NCBI GenBank assembly: GCA_016717205.1
Contig: JADKGC010000004.1
Location: forward strand, 600,730-664,729
DNA from: Candidatus Flexifilum breve
Lineage (GTDB): Bacteria > Chloroflexota > Anaerolineae > Aggregatilineales > Phototrophicaceae
Direction: 5' to 3'
Length of the DNA stretch: 64,000 nt
Part shown: one piece after another, positions 28,652 through 37,764 of the stretch
Layout of the letters: the number at the start of each line of letters is the position of its first letter
How positions within the stretch are numbered: position 1 is the stretch's first letter
Notes under the pieces: model-generated
Seen by the model: the letters and a program-made list of their open reading frames with translations, nothing else
What the model was told of the DNA's origin: nothing
Databases searched by the model: none
Position numbers and translations under genes: made by a program

Positions 28652-31327
28652 ATGCACGACACACCCAACGACCTGAGTAACCGTCTGAGTGCCGATATTC
28701 GCTGGCTGGGCAATCTGCTCGGGCAAGTGATTCGCGATCAGCATGATGAAGCGGCGCTCGATCTGGTCGAAAAGGTGCGCAAAGCGGCCAAAGCCCGGCG
28801 CAGCGGCGATGAAGTCGCGGCGGCGGAACTGCGCACGACGATTGATGGTCTCAGCCTCGACTCCGTGCGCATTCTCTCGAAGGCCTTCACCAACTACTTC
28901 CAATTGATCAATATCGCGGAAGATCAGCAGCGCATTCGCGTGCTGCGGCAGCGCGAAGCCAAAGGCCCACTCAGCGACTCGATTGAGTCGGCGGTCGCTG
29001 GCCTCAAAAACGCCGGGATCGATGCGGCGACCATGCGCAGCCTCCTCAACCGTTTGGGTGTGCGCCTGGTCGTAACGGCCCACCCGAGCGAAGCCAAGCG
29101 CAAAGAAGTGCTCATCAAACTGCGCCGCATCGCGCAAATGCTGAGCGAGGTTGACGGCAAAACGCTGCTCCCCCGCGAAACGCGCCAGCTTGAACTGGCG
29201 TTCAGCGAAGAGATCGAGGAGATGTGGCAGACGCGCCCCAACCGCGCCGCCCGTCCGACCGTCGCCGACGAGGTCGATTTCGGCCTGTACTTCATCACCT
29301 CGGTCGTAATGGACGTGTCGCTTGACATTTACGACGATCTGCGCGCGGTGCTGGAGACCTACTATCCCGACGAAGATTGGTCGAGCCTGCCGCCGATTTT
29401 GCAGTTCGCCTCGTGGATTGGCGGCGACCGCGACGGTAACCCCAACGTGACCGCCGATGTCACGCTGGAGACGATTACCACCCAGCGGGCGGCGGCGCGC
29501 ACCGTCTACCTTGAAGAAGTGGCGTATCTGCGCGAACACCTCACGCAGTCGCTGGACGAAGTCGGCGTATCGCCGGAACTGCTCGAATGGGTGCAGGAGG
29601 GCGGTTTCCCCACGCGCGCCCATGACGAGGTCTACCGGCAGGCGATGAGCATCATCTGGGAGCGGCTGAACGCCGACTCCTACCGCACGCACGCCGATCT
29701 GCTGGTGGATTTGCGCCTCGTCTCCGACAGCCTGCTCGAAAATCGCGGGCAGTATGTCGCGCACGGCATGTTGTACCGCTTGATGGAAAAGGTGCGCCTC
29801 TTCGGGCTGCATCTCGTGCCGCTCGATGTGCGCGAAGATGCGCGCCTGCATCGCGCCGCGCTCGACGAACTGCTGCGCGCCTACGGCCAGCATGACGGTT
29901 ATGCCGCGCTCGCCGAAACGGATAAGCAGGCGCTGCTCAACCGCGAACTCATCACGAAGCGCCCGCTGTTCCCGATTGAGCCGGCCTTCTCCGAGACGAC
30001 CAACCGTATCATCGCCACGTGGCGCATGATCGCCACAGCCCACCGCAAGTACGGCACCAATGTGATCGACAGCGTAATCACCAGCATGACGACCGCGCCG
30101 AGCGATGTGCTGACCATGCTGCTGTTTGCGCATGAAGTGGGCGTCAGCCCCGCCGTCGATTTAGTGCCGCTCTTCGAGACGATTGACGACCTCGAACGCG
30201 CGCCCGAAATCATGGAAGTGCTGTTCAACAACGCGCTTTATATGGAGCACCTCCAGACGCGCGGCCTGCGCCAGCAGATCATGCTCGGGTATTCGGACAG
30301 CAACAAAGACGGCGGCTATCTGTCGTCCAACTGGAACCTCTACGTCGCGCAGCAGGCGCTGTCGGAGATGTGCGCCAAATACAACGTCGATCTTGAACTC
30401 TTCCACGGGCGTGGCGGCAGCATTGGCCGCGGCGGTGGTCCCACCAACCGCGCGATTCTGTCGCAGCCGCCCGGTGTGATGCGCGGACGCATCAAGATCA
30501 CCGAGCAGGGCGAAGTGATCGCCTATCGCTACAGCAACGCCAACATCGCTTACCGCCACCTGCAGCAGGTGATGCACGCCGTACTGACGGCGGTTGGGTC
30601 GCCGACGCATCCGGAGGTCAAGCTGGAATGGCGGCAGGCCATGCATAAGCTGTCCGAAGTCGGCGAACGCACGTATCGCAAATTCGTCTACGAAACGCCC
30701 GGTTTTCTTGATTATTGGTATCAGGCCACGCCCATCAACGAGCTGGCGCGGCTGCCCATCGGCAGTCGTCCCGCCAAGCGCGCGAAGGGCGGCTTCGAAA
30801 CCGTGCGCGCGATCCCGTGGATGTTCTCGTGGATGCAGAGCCGTGCTATCATCCCGAGCTGGTACGGTGTCGGCACGGCACTCGAAGCGTTCACCGCAGG
30901 CGGGCATGGCGGCATCGACCTGCTGCAGACGATGTACAAAGACTGGTCGTTCTTTCAGGCATTGATCGAAAATGTCGAGTTGGATGTGGCGAAAGCCGAT
31001 ATGGGCATCGCCGGGTTGTACGCCGAACTGGTCACCGATGAACGCCTGCGTGACGAGATCTACCAGTCGATGCGCGCCGAACATGCGCGCGCTTACCAGC
31101 AAATTTGTGCCATCATGGGGCAGCGCGAACTTCTCGAACATTCCCCCGTTATGCAGCGGTCAATTGAGCGGCGCAACCCCTACGTCGATCCGCTCAATTA
31201 CATTCAAATCGCGGTGCTGCGTGAGCTGCGCAGCGTCCCCCCGGGCACGGAACGACATGAGGCCCTGCTGAACGCAGTACTCGCCACGGTTAATGGGATT
31301 GCGGCCGGTATGAAGACCACGGGTTAA
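28652..31327 (+). CDS. ppc: Phosphoenolpyruvate carboxylase
   Basis: Carboxylates PEP with bicarbonate to oxaloacetate, replenishing the TCA cycle. The 891-residue product has normal bacterial length. The catalytic histidine segment is VVTAHPSEAKRKEVL, the PEP/bicarbonate site is GGDRDGNPNVT, then MLGYSDSNKDGGYLSSNW, the glycine-rich loop FHGRGGSIGRGGGPT and the RAIPWMFSWMQSR segment. The C-terminus differs from the classical QNTG ending (it ends GIAAGMKTTG), so allosteric behaviour may differ. Monocistronic by context. Confidence 0.95.
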   Translation: MHDTPNDLSNRLSADIRWLGNLLGQVIRDQHDEAALDLVEKVRKAAKARRSGDEVAAAELRTTIDGLSLDSVRILSKAFTNYFQLINIAEDQQRIRVLRQREAKGPLSDSIESAVAGLKNAGIDAATMRSLLNRLGVRLVVTAHPSEAKRKEVLIKLRRIAQMLSEVDGKTLLPRETRQLELAFSEEIEEMWQTRPNRAARPTVADEVDFGLYFITSVVMDVSLDIYDDLRAVLETYYPDEDWSSLPPILQFASWIGGDRDGNPNVTADVTLETITTQRAAARTVYLEEVAYLREHLTQSLDEVGVSPELLEWVQEGGFPTRAHDEVYRQAMSIIWERLNADSYRTHADLLVDLRLVSDSLLENRGQYVAHGMLYRLMEKVRLFGLHLVPLDVREDARLHRAALDELLRAYGQHDGYAALAETDKQALLNRELITKRPLFPIEPAFSETTNRIIATWRMIATAHRKYGTNVIDSVITSMTTAPSDVLTMLLFAHEVGVSPAVDLVPLFETIDDLERAPEIMEVLFNNALYMEHLQTRGLRQQIMLGYSDSNKDGGYLSSNWNLYVAQQALSEMCAKYNVDLELFHGRGGSIGRGGGPTNRAILSQPPGVMRGRIKITEQGEVIAYRYSNANIAYRHLQQVMHAVLTAVGSPTHPEVKLEWRQAMHKLSEVGERTYRKFVYETPGFLDYWYQATPINELARLPIGSRPAKRAKGGFETVRAIPWMFSWMQSRAIIPSWYGVGTALEAFTAGGHGGIDLLQTMYKDWSFFQALIENVELDVAKADMGIAGLYAELVTDERLRDEIYQSMRAEHARAYQQICAIMGQRELLEHSPVMQRSIERRNPYVDPLNYIQIAVLRELRSVPPGTERHEALLNAVLATVNGIAAGMKTTG

Positions 31328-31395
31328 GAGATAAACTAATACCTTGGACAGCTTCATTAAACTTCAAGGTTACTACCCTTGCGTGAGAATTAATT

Positions 31396-31411
31396 CCTCT
31401 ATATAGTGAGG
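31396..31411. promoter_or_regulatory. Imperfect palindrome upstream of tetR
   Basis: CCTC-TATATAGT-GAGG, with an inner perfect CTATATAG, 35 bp before the TetR start. TetR repressors often bind such a site for autoregulation. The call rests on symmetry and position only. Confidence 0.3.
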
Positions 31412-31446
31412 TACACATCCTAGCACGTACCGAAGGATAAATATTC

Positions 31447-32055
31447 GTGAACCCGATGCGGCGAAAGCCTCAGCAAGCTCGGGGTCAGCGCCGTGTAAAC
31501 ACGATTCTAGATGCAGCCTCTCAGGTCTTCTCCGAACTAGGTTACGAAGCAGCAACCACCAACCTCATCGCAATACGAGCAAATACTTCTATTGGCTCCC
31601 TGTACCAGTTCTTTCCAAACAAAGAAGCTATTCTCAGCGCGATTGCCACTCGTTATTCCGTTCAACTTGGCGGATTGCTGGATAAGGTGTTTGATAGCTA
31701 CTCCGCCCCGCTCAGCGTGCAGATCAGTGATCTGATCGACGCGCTTACAGACTACTACCTTGCCACCCCCGCCTTCCAACCGCTGTTCCACGCCGTACCC
31801 GCGTCTAGCGTCATGCGTCACGTCGCTGACTCTCTGTGCAGTCCCATTGAACACCGGCTCGACCGTGCTCTGCGCGTCAACAATGCCGCGCTTGAGCCAG
31901 CGGTCAGCCAATTCTATGCAGCCATCTGCGTTTATATCTTGCGGGCCCTGATTCCGATGATCCGCCAGCCGGAAGATGAAGAGCGGATTGTGGAAGCAGT
32001 CAAACACGCCTTGGTCGCCTACCTCAATTCCACCGGAGACTTCGATCTACGGTAG
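31447..32055 (+). CDS. TetR/AcrR-family transcriptional regulator
   Basis: A dimeric repressor of 202 residues. The N-terminal helix-turn-helix is classical: RVNTILDAASQVFSELGYEAATTNLIA then ANTSIGSLYQFFPNKEAIL in sequence (residues about 18-63). The C-terminal ligand domain is generic, ending with a helix before DFDLR. GTG at 31447 or ATG at 31456 may be the start. No target operon is adjacent: ppc lies upstream and the S1C gene is convergent. Confidence 0.9.
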   Translation: MNPMRRKPQQARGQRRVNTILDAASQVFSELGYEAATTNLIAIRANTSIGSLYQFFPNKEAILSAIATRYSVQLGGLLDKVFDSYSAPLSVQISDLIDALTDYYLATPAFQPLFHAVPASSVMRHVADSLCSPIEHRLDRALRVNNAALEPAVSQFYAAICVYILRALIPMIRQPEDEERIVEAVKHALVAYLNSTGDFDLR

Positions 32056-32118
32056 AGCTGACGCGGGAATAGGTGTGCTGGGAGTGGTGGAAATGGTTGG
32101 GCTGATCCAGCAACCAAC

Positions 32119-32152
32119 GACAACGAGGCGCAGCTCACTGCGCCCCGTTGTC
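32119..32152. terminator. Hairpin between convergent tetR and S1C protease genes
   Basis: GACAACGAGGCGCAG pairs with CTGCGCCCCGTTGTC (one mismatch) across CTCA. No T-run on either side, so it may terminate weakly in both directions. Confidence 0.5.
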
Positions 32153-32187
32153 TGAGAGATTGGGTCTAAGCGGGTGACACGGCGCGT

Positions 32188-32838
32188 TTATACAAACGCC
32201 GCCTTGACGTTCCCGGTTTCCGACTGGCGCTGAGGCTTGAAGTCGCCTAGCGACCGCTTGAGGAAGTCTTTGACGGCGTCCACGCCGACCGCAATGCCGA
32301 CATTGGGACTCGTGATCATCGTGTTGACGCCGATCAAGCGTCCGCGCACGTCGAACAGCGGTCCGCCGGAATTGCCGGGGCGCAAATGCAGATCACACAC
32401 GACCCAGTCGGCATGGTTAGTCGGCACTTCGGCCACGCCTTGCCCCGTGCCGATCACGACCCCACCCGAGGCCGCATTGGCGACTCCCCACGGATGCCCG
32501 AGCGACATCACCCACTGCCCGGCGGTCAGCGTGCGCGAACTGCCTACCTGAATGGTCGGCAAGTCACGCGCTTCAATGGCGAGCGCCGCCAGATCGTGCG
32601 CTTCGTCGCGAGCGATCAACTGCGCGCGCAGTTCGCGGCCATCCCACAGCGCGACCGTCAGAGGCCGTCCGCCGCGGGCAACATGGGCGTTAGTGATGAT
32701 CAGCCCATCCGCGTGCCAGATCATCCCTGCGCCGCCGCCGCGTCCTTCATCGCGCACCTGCACGACGCTCTTGCCCACTTCAGCGACGATGTCCGAGAGT
32801 TCGGCATTCAACTGCTCAAAGGTGTTGACCACGTTCAA
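32188..32838 (-). CDS. Trypsin-like serine protease (S1C/HtrA type) without PDZ domain
   Basis: A 216-residue chymotrypsin-fold protease. The triad is visible: His in IITNAHVARG, Asp in DEAHDLAALAI and Ser in RPGNSGGPLFD. There is no signal peptide, membrane anchor or PDZ domain, so it is predicted to be cytoplasmic and about half the size of DegP-type proteins. It lies directly downstream of a second S1C gene on the same strand (85 bp gap that holds a short repeat), so the two are likely co-expressed. Confidence 0.9.
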   Translation of the reverse strand: MNVVNTFEQLNAELSDIVAEVGKSVVQVRDEGRGGGAGMIWHADGLIITNAHVARGGRPLTVALWDGRELRAQLIARDEAHDLAALAIEARDLPTIQVGSSRTLTAGQWVMSLGHPWGVANAASGGVVIGTGQGVAEVPTNHADWVVCDLHLRPGNSGGPLFDVRGRLIGVNTMITSPNVGIAVGVDAVKDFLKRSLGDFKPQRQSETGNVKAAFV

Positions 32839-32848
32839 TTCGTCCTAT

Positions 32849-32912
32849 CCAAGTCAAAAGTTGAAGGTCAAAAGCGGTGCGCACTTTCAACTTTCAACTT
32901 TTAACTTTCCAC
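32849..32912. repeat. AAAAGTTGAAAGT-type inverted repeat
   Basis: AAGTCAAAAGTTGAAGG and CAACTTTCAACTTTTAACTT form imperfect inverted arms in the 85-bp gap between the two protease genes. Confidence 0.45.
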
Positions 32913-32923
32913 TGATCTTCTGC

Positions 32924-33817
32924 TTACTGTCGTTCGCCGATGGTGACCGACGTTTCGTGCACCTGACCACCGCGCACGATCTTCGCCGTGACGGCCTTGC
33001 CGACGCGGTCGCCGCTGAGGATGGCCATCAGGTCATCCATGTGGCGTACGGCCTGCCCGTCCAGCGCGACCAGCGTGTCGCCGAGGTACAACCCACCTTG
33101 ATCGGCAGGGCTGCTCTGTTCGACCGCCGCGAGCAGCAAGCCGGTCTCTTGCTGGACCTGCGCGGCGACCGGTGCGGGCAGGCGTACCGGTTGCGCGCTC
33201 ACGCCGAGGAAACCGCGACGCACCCGGCCATGCGCTTGCAGTGCCTGCGCCACGCGCTGGAGCGTCACCGCCGGAATCGTCAGGCTGACGCCGTTGGCGA
33301 GGCCGGACGTGTTCATGCCGAGCATCTGCCCGCCCGCCGTGACCAGCGCGCCGCCGGAGAAACCGGGGTACATGACCACGTCGGTCTGCAAATACTGGTC
33401 GATCATGCCGCCAGCGCCCGTGCGCCAGCTTTCACCGACCGCGCTGACCACGCCGAGCGTCGCTTGGACGCCCGCATCCGGTCGACCGACCGCCAGAACG
33501 AGATGTCCGACCTTCGCGTCGGTCGCCCACGCGGCCGGAGTGAGTTCGTTGGCCTGCACCTTGAGGATGGCGATATCGGTCGTGTGGTCGCGCCCAACCA
33601 CCGAGGCATTCACCACCGCGCCATTGGGCAAGCCCACGCCGATGTTTTCGTCACGTTCGACGACGTGGTTCGCCGTGACGATCAAGCCGTTATCCGACCA
33701 GATGATGCCGCTGGCCGCCATGCGCCGCCGTCCTTCCACGCGGACGAGGCTGCGGCTGGCTGCTTCGACGGTCGCCGCCAGATCATTCGAGAGGTTTTGC
33801 AATACATCAGTCATCAT
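32924..33817 (-). CDS. S1C serine protease with C-terminal PDZ domain (HtrA-like)
   Basis: A 297-residue HtrA-type protease. Triad: His in IVTANHVVERD, Asp in DHTTDIAILKV, Ser in YPGFSGGALVT. A PDZ domain follows (about residues 195-290; GFLGVSAQ and LYLGDTLVALDGQ). Like its neighbour it has no signal peptide or transmembrane segment, unlike typical HtrA/DegP. It may process cytoplasmic substrates. It is divergent from the PAS kinase gene. Confidence 0.9.
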   Translation of the reverse strand: MMTDVLQNLSNDLAATVEAASRSLVRVEGRRRMAASGIIWSDNGLIVTANHVVERDENIGVGLPNGAVVNASVVGRDHTTDIAILKVQANELTPAAWATDAKVGHLVLAVGRPDAGVQATLGVVSAVGESWRTGAGGMIDQYLQTDVVMYPGFSGGALVTAGGQMLGMNTSGLANGVSLTIPAVTLQRVAQALQAHGRVRRGFLGVSAQPVRLPAPVAAQVQQETGLLLAAVEQSSPADQGGLYLGDTLVALDGQAVRHMDDLMAILSGDRVGKAVTAKIVRGGQVHETSVTIGERQ

Positions 33818-34070
33818 GTGCTCCTACTACTGGTTCAACTCCACAGCTTCATTAAAGCAAAACTTCGAGCGCAGCACACCGCACCTTGGAGGGGGCAGCC
33901 GCCTAATCAAATGGCTAGTGACAATTGGAATTCGGGATATAATAACGGTTAAAATTTCGTGAGAATGATCGTAATCTGGAGTTGCCAATGCCGCCCCCCG
34001 CTGTCTTGAGCGTTTTCGGTCGCTGTTAGAACGCTCATGGGTTGTACGTTACGGAGTTGCCACCGCGGCT

Positions 34071-36335
34071 GTGCTGCTGGCTCTGGTCTTTCGCATTCTG
34101 ACGCATCTGGCCGCGGGCGATACGCTGGCGATCTACCAATCGTTTAGCTTGGCGACGGTCGTCATCGCGTGGCAGATCGGTACCAGACCAGCTACCTATT
34201 CGGTTGCGCTGAGCTGCCTGTGTATTTTGGGCTTTGTTTATCACTGGTACGGTTTCGGCACCATTATCCAGTTGAGCTATCTGCTCGAGTTTGGCTTCTT
34301 TATTGGTACCAGTAGTTTGATCATCTGGATCATCAACCAGCAGAAGGCGGCGCGGCTGCGCGCGGAATACCGCCGCGGGGCGGTCGAGCACATGGTGGAT
34401 CAGCTCTCGCGGCTGCGGCGGGAATACGAGCAGACGATTGTGCAGGTCGACCGGCAGAGCGCGTATCTGGAAGCGGTGCTCCGGCAGCTCCCGGTCGGCG
34501 TGGTGATCGTGTCGGCGGATGGCGGTTCCAGTTCGCGGAATCGGCGCGCGGAAGAGCTGCTCGGGCGTCCGCCGACCGAAGCCGATCAGCGCGCGGGCAA
34601 GGTGCACCGCCTGATCGATGTGACGTCCGGTCAGCCGCTCGCCTTGACCGACTATCCACTGCTGCGGGCGATGCGCGGCGAAACCACGCATGACGTACAG
34701 GTCGAAGCGATCACCGCCGACGATGTGCACCGCTTTCTGCGCGTGAACGCTGCGCCGATCTACGACATGAAAGGCACGCCCATCGCCGCGGTCAGTGTGT
34801 TCGCGGATATGACGGAAGAGTATCGACTGCGCGCCGAGCTGGAAGCGGCGCTCGCCCAAGCTGATCAGGAACGGCGGCGGCTGCAGGCGGTGCTCGACAT
34901 CCTGCCGATTGGCGTGACGATTGCCGCCGCGAATGGCAAGCTGATCTACATGAATGGCGGGGCGTACCGCGTGTGGGGCGAAGACATGCCCAGCGTGGAG
35001 AACGCCGCCGGGTATGCCAAATACAAGGCGTGGGACGTCGAGACGGGCGCGCCGATGACGCCGGAGACGTGGGCAATGGCGCGCGCGCTCCACCAGGGCG
35101 AGATCACCCAGCATGAAGTGCTGCGCATCGAACGCTTTGACGGCACATCCGGCACCATGATTAACGCTGCCGCACCGATTCGCGATGCCAACGGCGCGAT
35201 TATCGGCGGGGTGGCGGCGAACATCGACATCACCGAGTTGTATGAGGCGCAAGCGGCGTTGCAAGACAGCGAAACGCGCTATCGCATGCTCTGGAACGCG
35301 GGCTTCGACGCCCGCGTCGCGCATCAGAATCGCGTGGTATTGGATGTGAACGAAGCCTTCACGCGGCTGTTGGGCTATACCCGCGCAGAGATCGTCGGCT
35401 CAGATGGGGCTGTGACGGTGGTGACTGCCGAAGCCGCCGAACAGGCGCGCGCGGCGATCCAACAACTGAGCGAAGAACCGTATGAACTGACGATGCGGCG
35501 CAAAGATGGGTCGACGTTTCAGGGGTGGCTGCGTTCGGTCAACATCCCGCATCCGGATGGCATCCTGCGCGTGACCACGATCCGCGACATCTCGCAGCTT
35601 AAGGTGGCCGAAGCCGACCGAATCGCGCTGGTCGAGCAGGAGACGCGGCGGCGCGCCTTGCAGCACTTCATCCGCGCGTTCTCGCACGACTTCAAGACGC
35701 CGCTGGCCGTTATCAATACGACGAGCTATCTGCTGGAACGCACGCTGGCCGATGAGGCGGCGCGCGCCCGGGTGCGCACGATTGAAGAGCAGATTGAGCG
35801 GATGGCGCGCATGGTCGACAACCTGATCACGCTGGTGCGGCTCGATCAGCAGGCGGCGCTGGAGCTTGCGCCGCTGAATCTGGTCGAGGTTCTCGCCGCT
35901 GTCACGAGCGCGAAGCAGGAACCGGCGCGTAAAAAGGGGCTGCGTTTGGATGCCGTGCTGCCCACTGATCCGCTGATGGTGCTCGGCGAACAAGAACGGG
36001 TCGCGCAGGCGCTCAGCGAACTCCTCGACAATGCAATTCGTTTCACCGAGCCCAGCGGCACGATCTCGCTGACCGCCTATACCGATGACGACGCGGCGGT
36101 CATCGAAATTGAGGACAGCGGCGCGGGCATGCCCGCCGAATCCCTTCAGCGCATCTTTCAGCCGCTGTACCGCGTCGACGATGCGCGCAGCCTTGATACG
36201 GGCGGCGGCGGGCTCGGCTTAAGCATTGTCCAGCAGGTGATCGCTCTGCATCATGGGCACATCGACGTGCGCAGCGAGATCGGGCGTGGGACGGTGTTTC
36301 GCGTCAGCCTGCCCACTGCCGTCCCGCAGGCGTAA
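34071..36335 (+). CDS. Membrane PAS-domain sensor histidine kinase
   Basis: A two-component sensor. The 754-residue form from GTG 34071 has about three N-terminal membrane segments and a coiled linker. Three PAS domains follow (about residues 130-250, 265-385 and 395-510), then HisKA with the phosphorylated His539 in FSHDFKTPLAV, and the HATPase domain with N box ELLDNAIRF, G1 DSGAGMP and G2 GGGLGLSIV. The true start is probably ATG 33988, which has GGAG at 33978-33981. From there the frame meets an early stop, but one more C in the C-run at 33994-33999 would join it to this kinase (RCLERFRSLLERSW). It is convergent with the NarL-type regulator. Confidence 0.88.
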   Translation: MLLALVFRILTHLAAGDTLAIYQSFSLATVVIAWQIGTRPATYSVALSCLCILGFVYHWYGFGTIIQLSYLLEFGFFIGTSSLIIWIINQQKAARLRAEYRRGAVEHMVDQLSRLRREYEQTIVQVDRQSAYLEAVLRQLPVGVVIVSADGGSSSRNRRAEELLGRPPTEADQRAGKVHRLIDVTSGQPLALTDYPLLRAMRGETTHDVQVEAITADDVHRFLRVNAAPIYDMKGTPIAAVSVFADMTEEYRLRAELEAALAQADQERRRLQAVLDILPIGVTIAAANGKLIYMNGGAYRVWGEDMPSVENAAGYAKYKAWDVETGAPMTPETWAMARALHQGEITQHEVLRIERFDGTSGTMINAAAPIRDANGAIIGGVAANIDITELYEAQAALQDSETRYRMLWNAGFDARVAHQNRVVLDVNEAFTRLLGYTRAEIVGSDGAVTVVTAEAAEQARAAIQQLSEEPYELTMRRKDGSTFQGWLRSVNIPHPDGILRVTTIRDISQLKVAEADRIALVEQETRRRALQHFIRAFSHDFKTPLAVINTTSYLLERTLADEAARARVRTIEEQIERMARMVDNLITLVRLDQQAALELAPLNLVEVLAAVTSAKQEPARKKGLRLDAVLPTDPLMVLGEQERVAQALSELLDNAIRFTEPSGTISLTAYTDDDAAVIEIEDSGAGMPAESLQRIFQPLYRVDDARSLDTGGGGLGLSIVQQVIALHHGHIDVRSEIGRGTVFRVSLPTAVPQA

Positions 36336-36343
36336 GGGCGCGA

Positions 36344-36988
36344 CTACAGCGTGATATACCCCAGGCGCGTGGCGCGGACGACGGCTTCGGTGCGGCTTTG
36401 CGCGCCCAGCTTGGTCAGGATGGCGTTGACATGAAACTTGACCGTGTGCTCGCTGATGTTGAGTTGATTAGCGATGATTTTGTTGGGCAAGCCCTCAGCG
36501 ATCAGGTTGATGACTTCGAGTTCGCGCGGCGTGAGCGCGTCCGGCGCGGCGCGGTCGTTTCCGGCGCTCAGGCGGAGGGTGTCGACGAGGGCGGAGTCGG
36601 CAATGGCCGAGGCGATCACGGTCATGCCGCGCGTCACGGCGTTGAGCGCCGCCGCCAGCACGTCGCCGTTGGAGTTTTGCAGCAGCAGACCGCGCACGCC
36701 TGCGCTCAGGAGCGCCGCCGTCGCTTCGATGGCATTGGTGACGTTTGCCAGCAGCGCCACGATCGGTTGGCGCGCGTCGCGTAAATCGCGCAGCCTGTCG
36801 AGATAGGTCAGCGGTTCCCAGCCCATATCCCACAGCGTGACATCCGGGCGATAAATGTCGAGCGTATCCAGCACATCGTGCTCCGCCTGTCCGACGATGT
36901 TCAACCCCGGTTGATCGGCGAGCAGGGCAGATAAGCCCGCGCGGGCGAGCGGATTGCTGGCGATGACCAGCACACGCAGATCCGGCAT
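36344..36988 (-). CDS. NarL/FixJ-type response regulator with degenerate receiver
   Basis: A 214-residue DNA-binding regulator. The C-terminal LuxR-type helix-turn-helix is intact (LTPRELEVINLIAEGLPNKII, then SEHTVKFHVNAILTKLG). The receiver keeps the phosphorylatable position Asp54 (VTLWDMG), but the acidic pair that binds Mg2+ is replaced (VIASNP instead of DD), the conserved Thr/Ser is Ala (VALLAN) and the conserved Lys is Gln (LLLQNS). It may therefore be a pseudo-receiver. Its stop lies 8 bp from that of the PAS kinase on the other strand, so a pair is likely by position. Confidence 0.88.
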   Translation of the reverse strand: MPDLRVLVIASNPLARAGLSALLADQPGLNIVGQAEHDVLDTLDIYRPDVTLWDMGWEPLTYLDRLRDLRDARQPIVALLANVTNAIEATAALLSAGVRGLLLQNSNGDVLAAALNAVTRGMTVIASAIADSALVDTLRLSAGNDRAAPDALTPRELEVINLIAEGLPNKIIANQLNISEHTVKFHVNAILTKLGAQSRTEAVVRATRLGYITL

Positions 36989-37063
36989 GTAAGCACCTTC
37001 GATTCTCTACGATGCGCCCATTATGCGCGTGCCTATGTTAGAAGCGCGTCAGCAGGGCGGCAG

Positions 37064-37092
37064 TTGGTGCGTTGAGACAAATGTTCTATAAT
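37064..37092 (+). promoter_or_regulatory. Candidate sigma-70 promoter of the dihydrofolate-reductase-like gene
   Basis: TTGGTG (37064-37069), 17-bp spacer, perfect TATAAT (37087-37092). Predicted start at about 37099, 24 bp before the ATG at 37123. Confidence 0.6.
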
Positions 37093-37122
37093 GGACTTGT
37101 CGTAACCCAAAGGATCGAATTC

Positions 37123-37743
37123 ATGCGCAAACTAATCGTAAGTTGTTTGGTCACGCTGGATGGTTACTACGAAGGCAAAGGCCGAAGTCTCGCACCATTA
37201 TTCGACTATTTCCACCCGGACTATCACGGTGACCAGAACTTTGACGCCTACAACCTCGAACGACTGCGCGCGGCGGATACGCTGCTGCTGGGCGGGCGTG
37301 AGGGGTTTCTCGGCAACCGCGAGTACTGGCTGAGCGTGCCTCATGATCCCAACGCCACTCCGATTCGCCGGGAGTTTGCGCGCTTGATCCATGCCATCGA
37401 CAAGGTGATCGTCTCAGACAAACTGACCGAACCGGAACTCGCGCCGTGGACCAACACGCGCATCATTCGGTTAGCGAATGCCCACGCTGAGATCGCTCAG
37501 TTGAAGCAGCGAGACGGCAAGGAAATTTTCGTCTTCGGAAGCCGCACGCTGTGGAACGATCTGCTCGTGCAGAGTCTGGTTGATGAGCTGCATCTGACCA
37601 TCTTCCCGCTGATCGCCGGGGAGGGCACGCCGTTGTTCGTTGGGCGGCCACCGGTGAACCTCAAGCTGATTGAGGCGCGGACCTGGCCGGGTTCTGGCAA
37701 CCTCCTCGCGTGTTACGCGGTCAGCCGTCCGCCGGGTGCTTGA
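37123..37743 (+). CDS. Dihydrofolate reductase-like protein (RibD C-terminal fold)
   Basis: A NADPH-binding protein of the RibD C-terminal/DHFR-like family, 206 residues, cytoplasmic. It starts MRKLIVSCLVTLDGYYEGKG, and has LLLGGREGFLG, KVIVSDKL, IFVFGSRTLWNDLL and a late strand DELHLTIFPLIAGEGTPLF. This is typical of the stand-alone YwjB/YyaP-like group, not of true DHFR or RibD. The start at 37123 is set by AAGGA 8 bp upstream. An upstream in-frame ATG lies inside the promoter. Substrate unknown. Confidence 0.88.
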   Translation: MRKLIVSCLVTLDGYYEGKGRSLAPLFDYFHPDYHGDQNFDAYNLERLRAADTLLLGGREGFLGNREYWLSVPHDPNATPIRREFARLIHAIDKVIVSDKLTEPELAPWTNTRIIRLANAHAEIAQLKQRDGKEIFVFGSRTLWNDLLVQSLVDELHLTIFPLIAGEGTPLFVGRPPVNLKLIEARTWPGSGNLLACYAVSRPPGA

Positions 37744-37764
37744 TCAGGGCAGGATGACAGCGAT

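Noticed and set aside
28523..30133. Long open frame opposite the 5' part of ppc
   Set aside because: No motif, biased composition, and a clear PEP carboxylase on the other strand.
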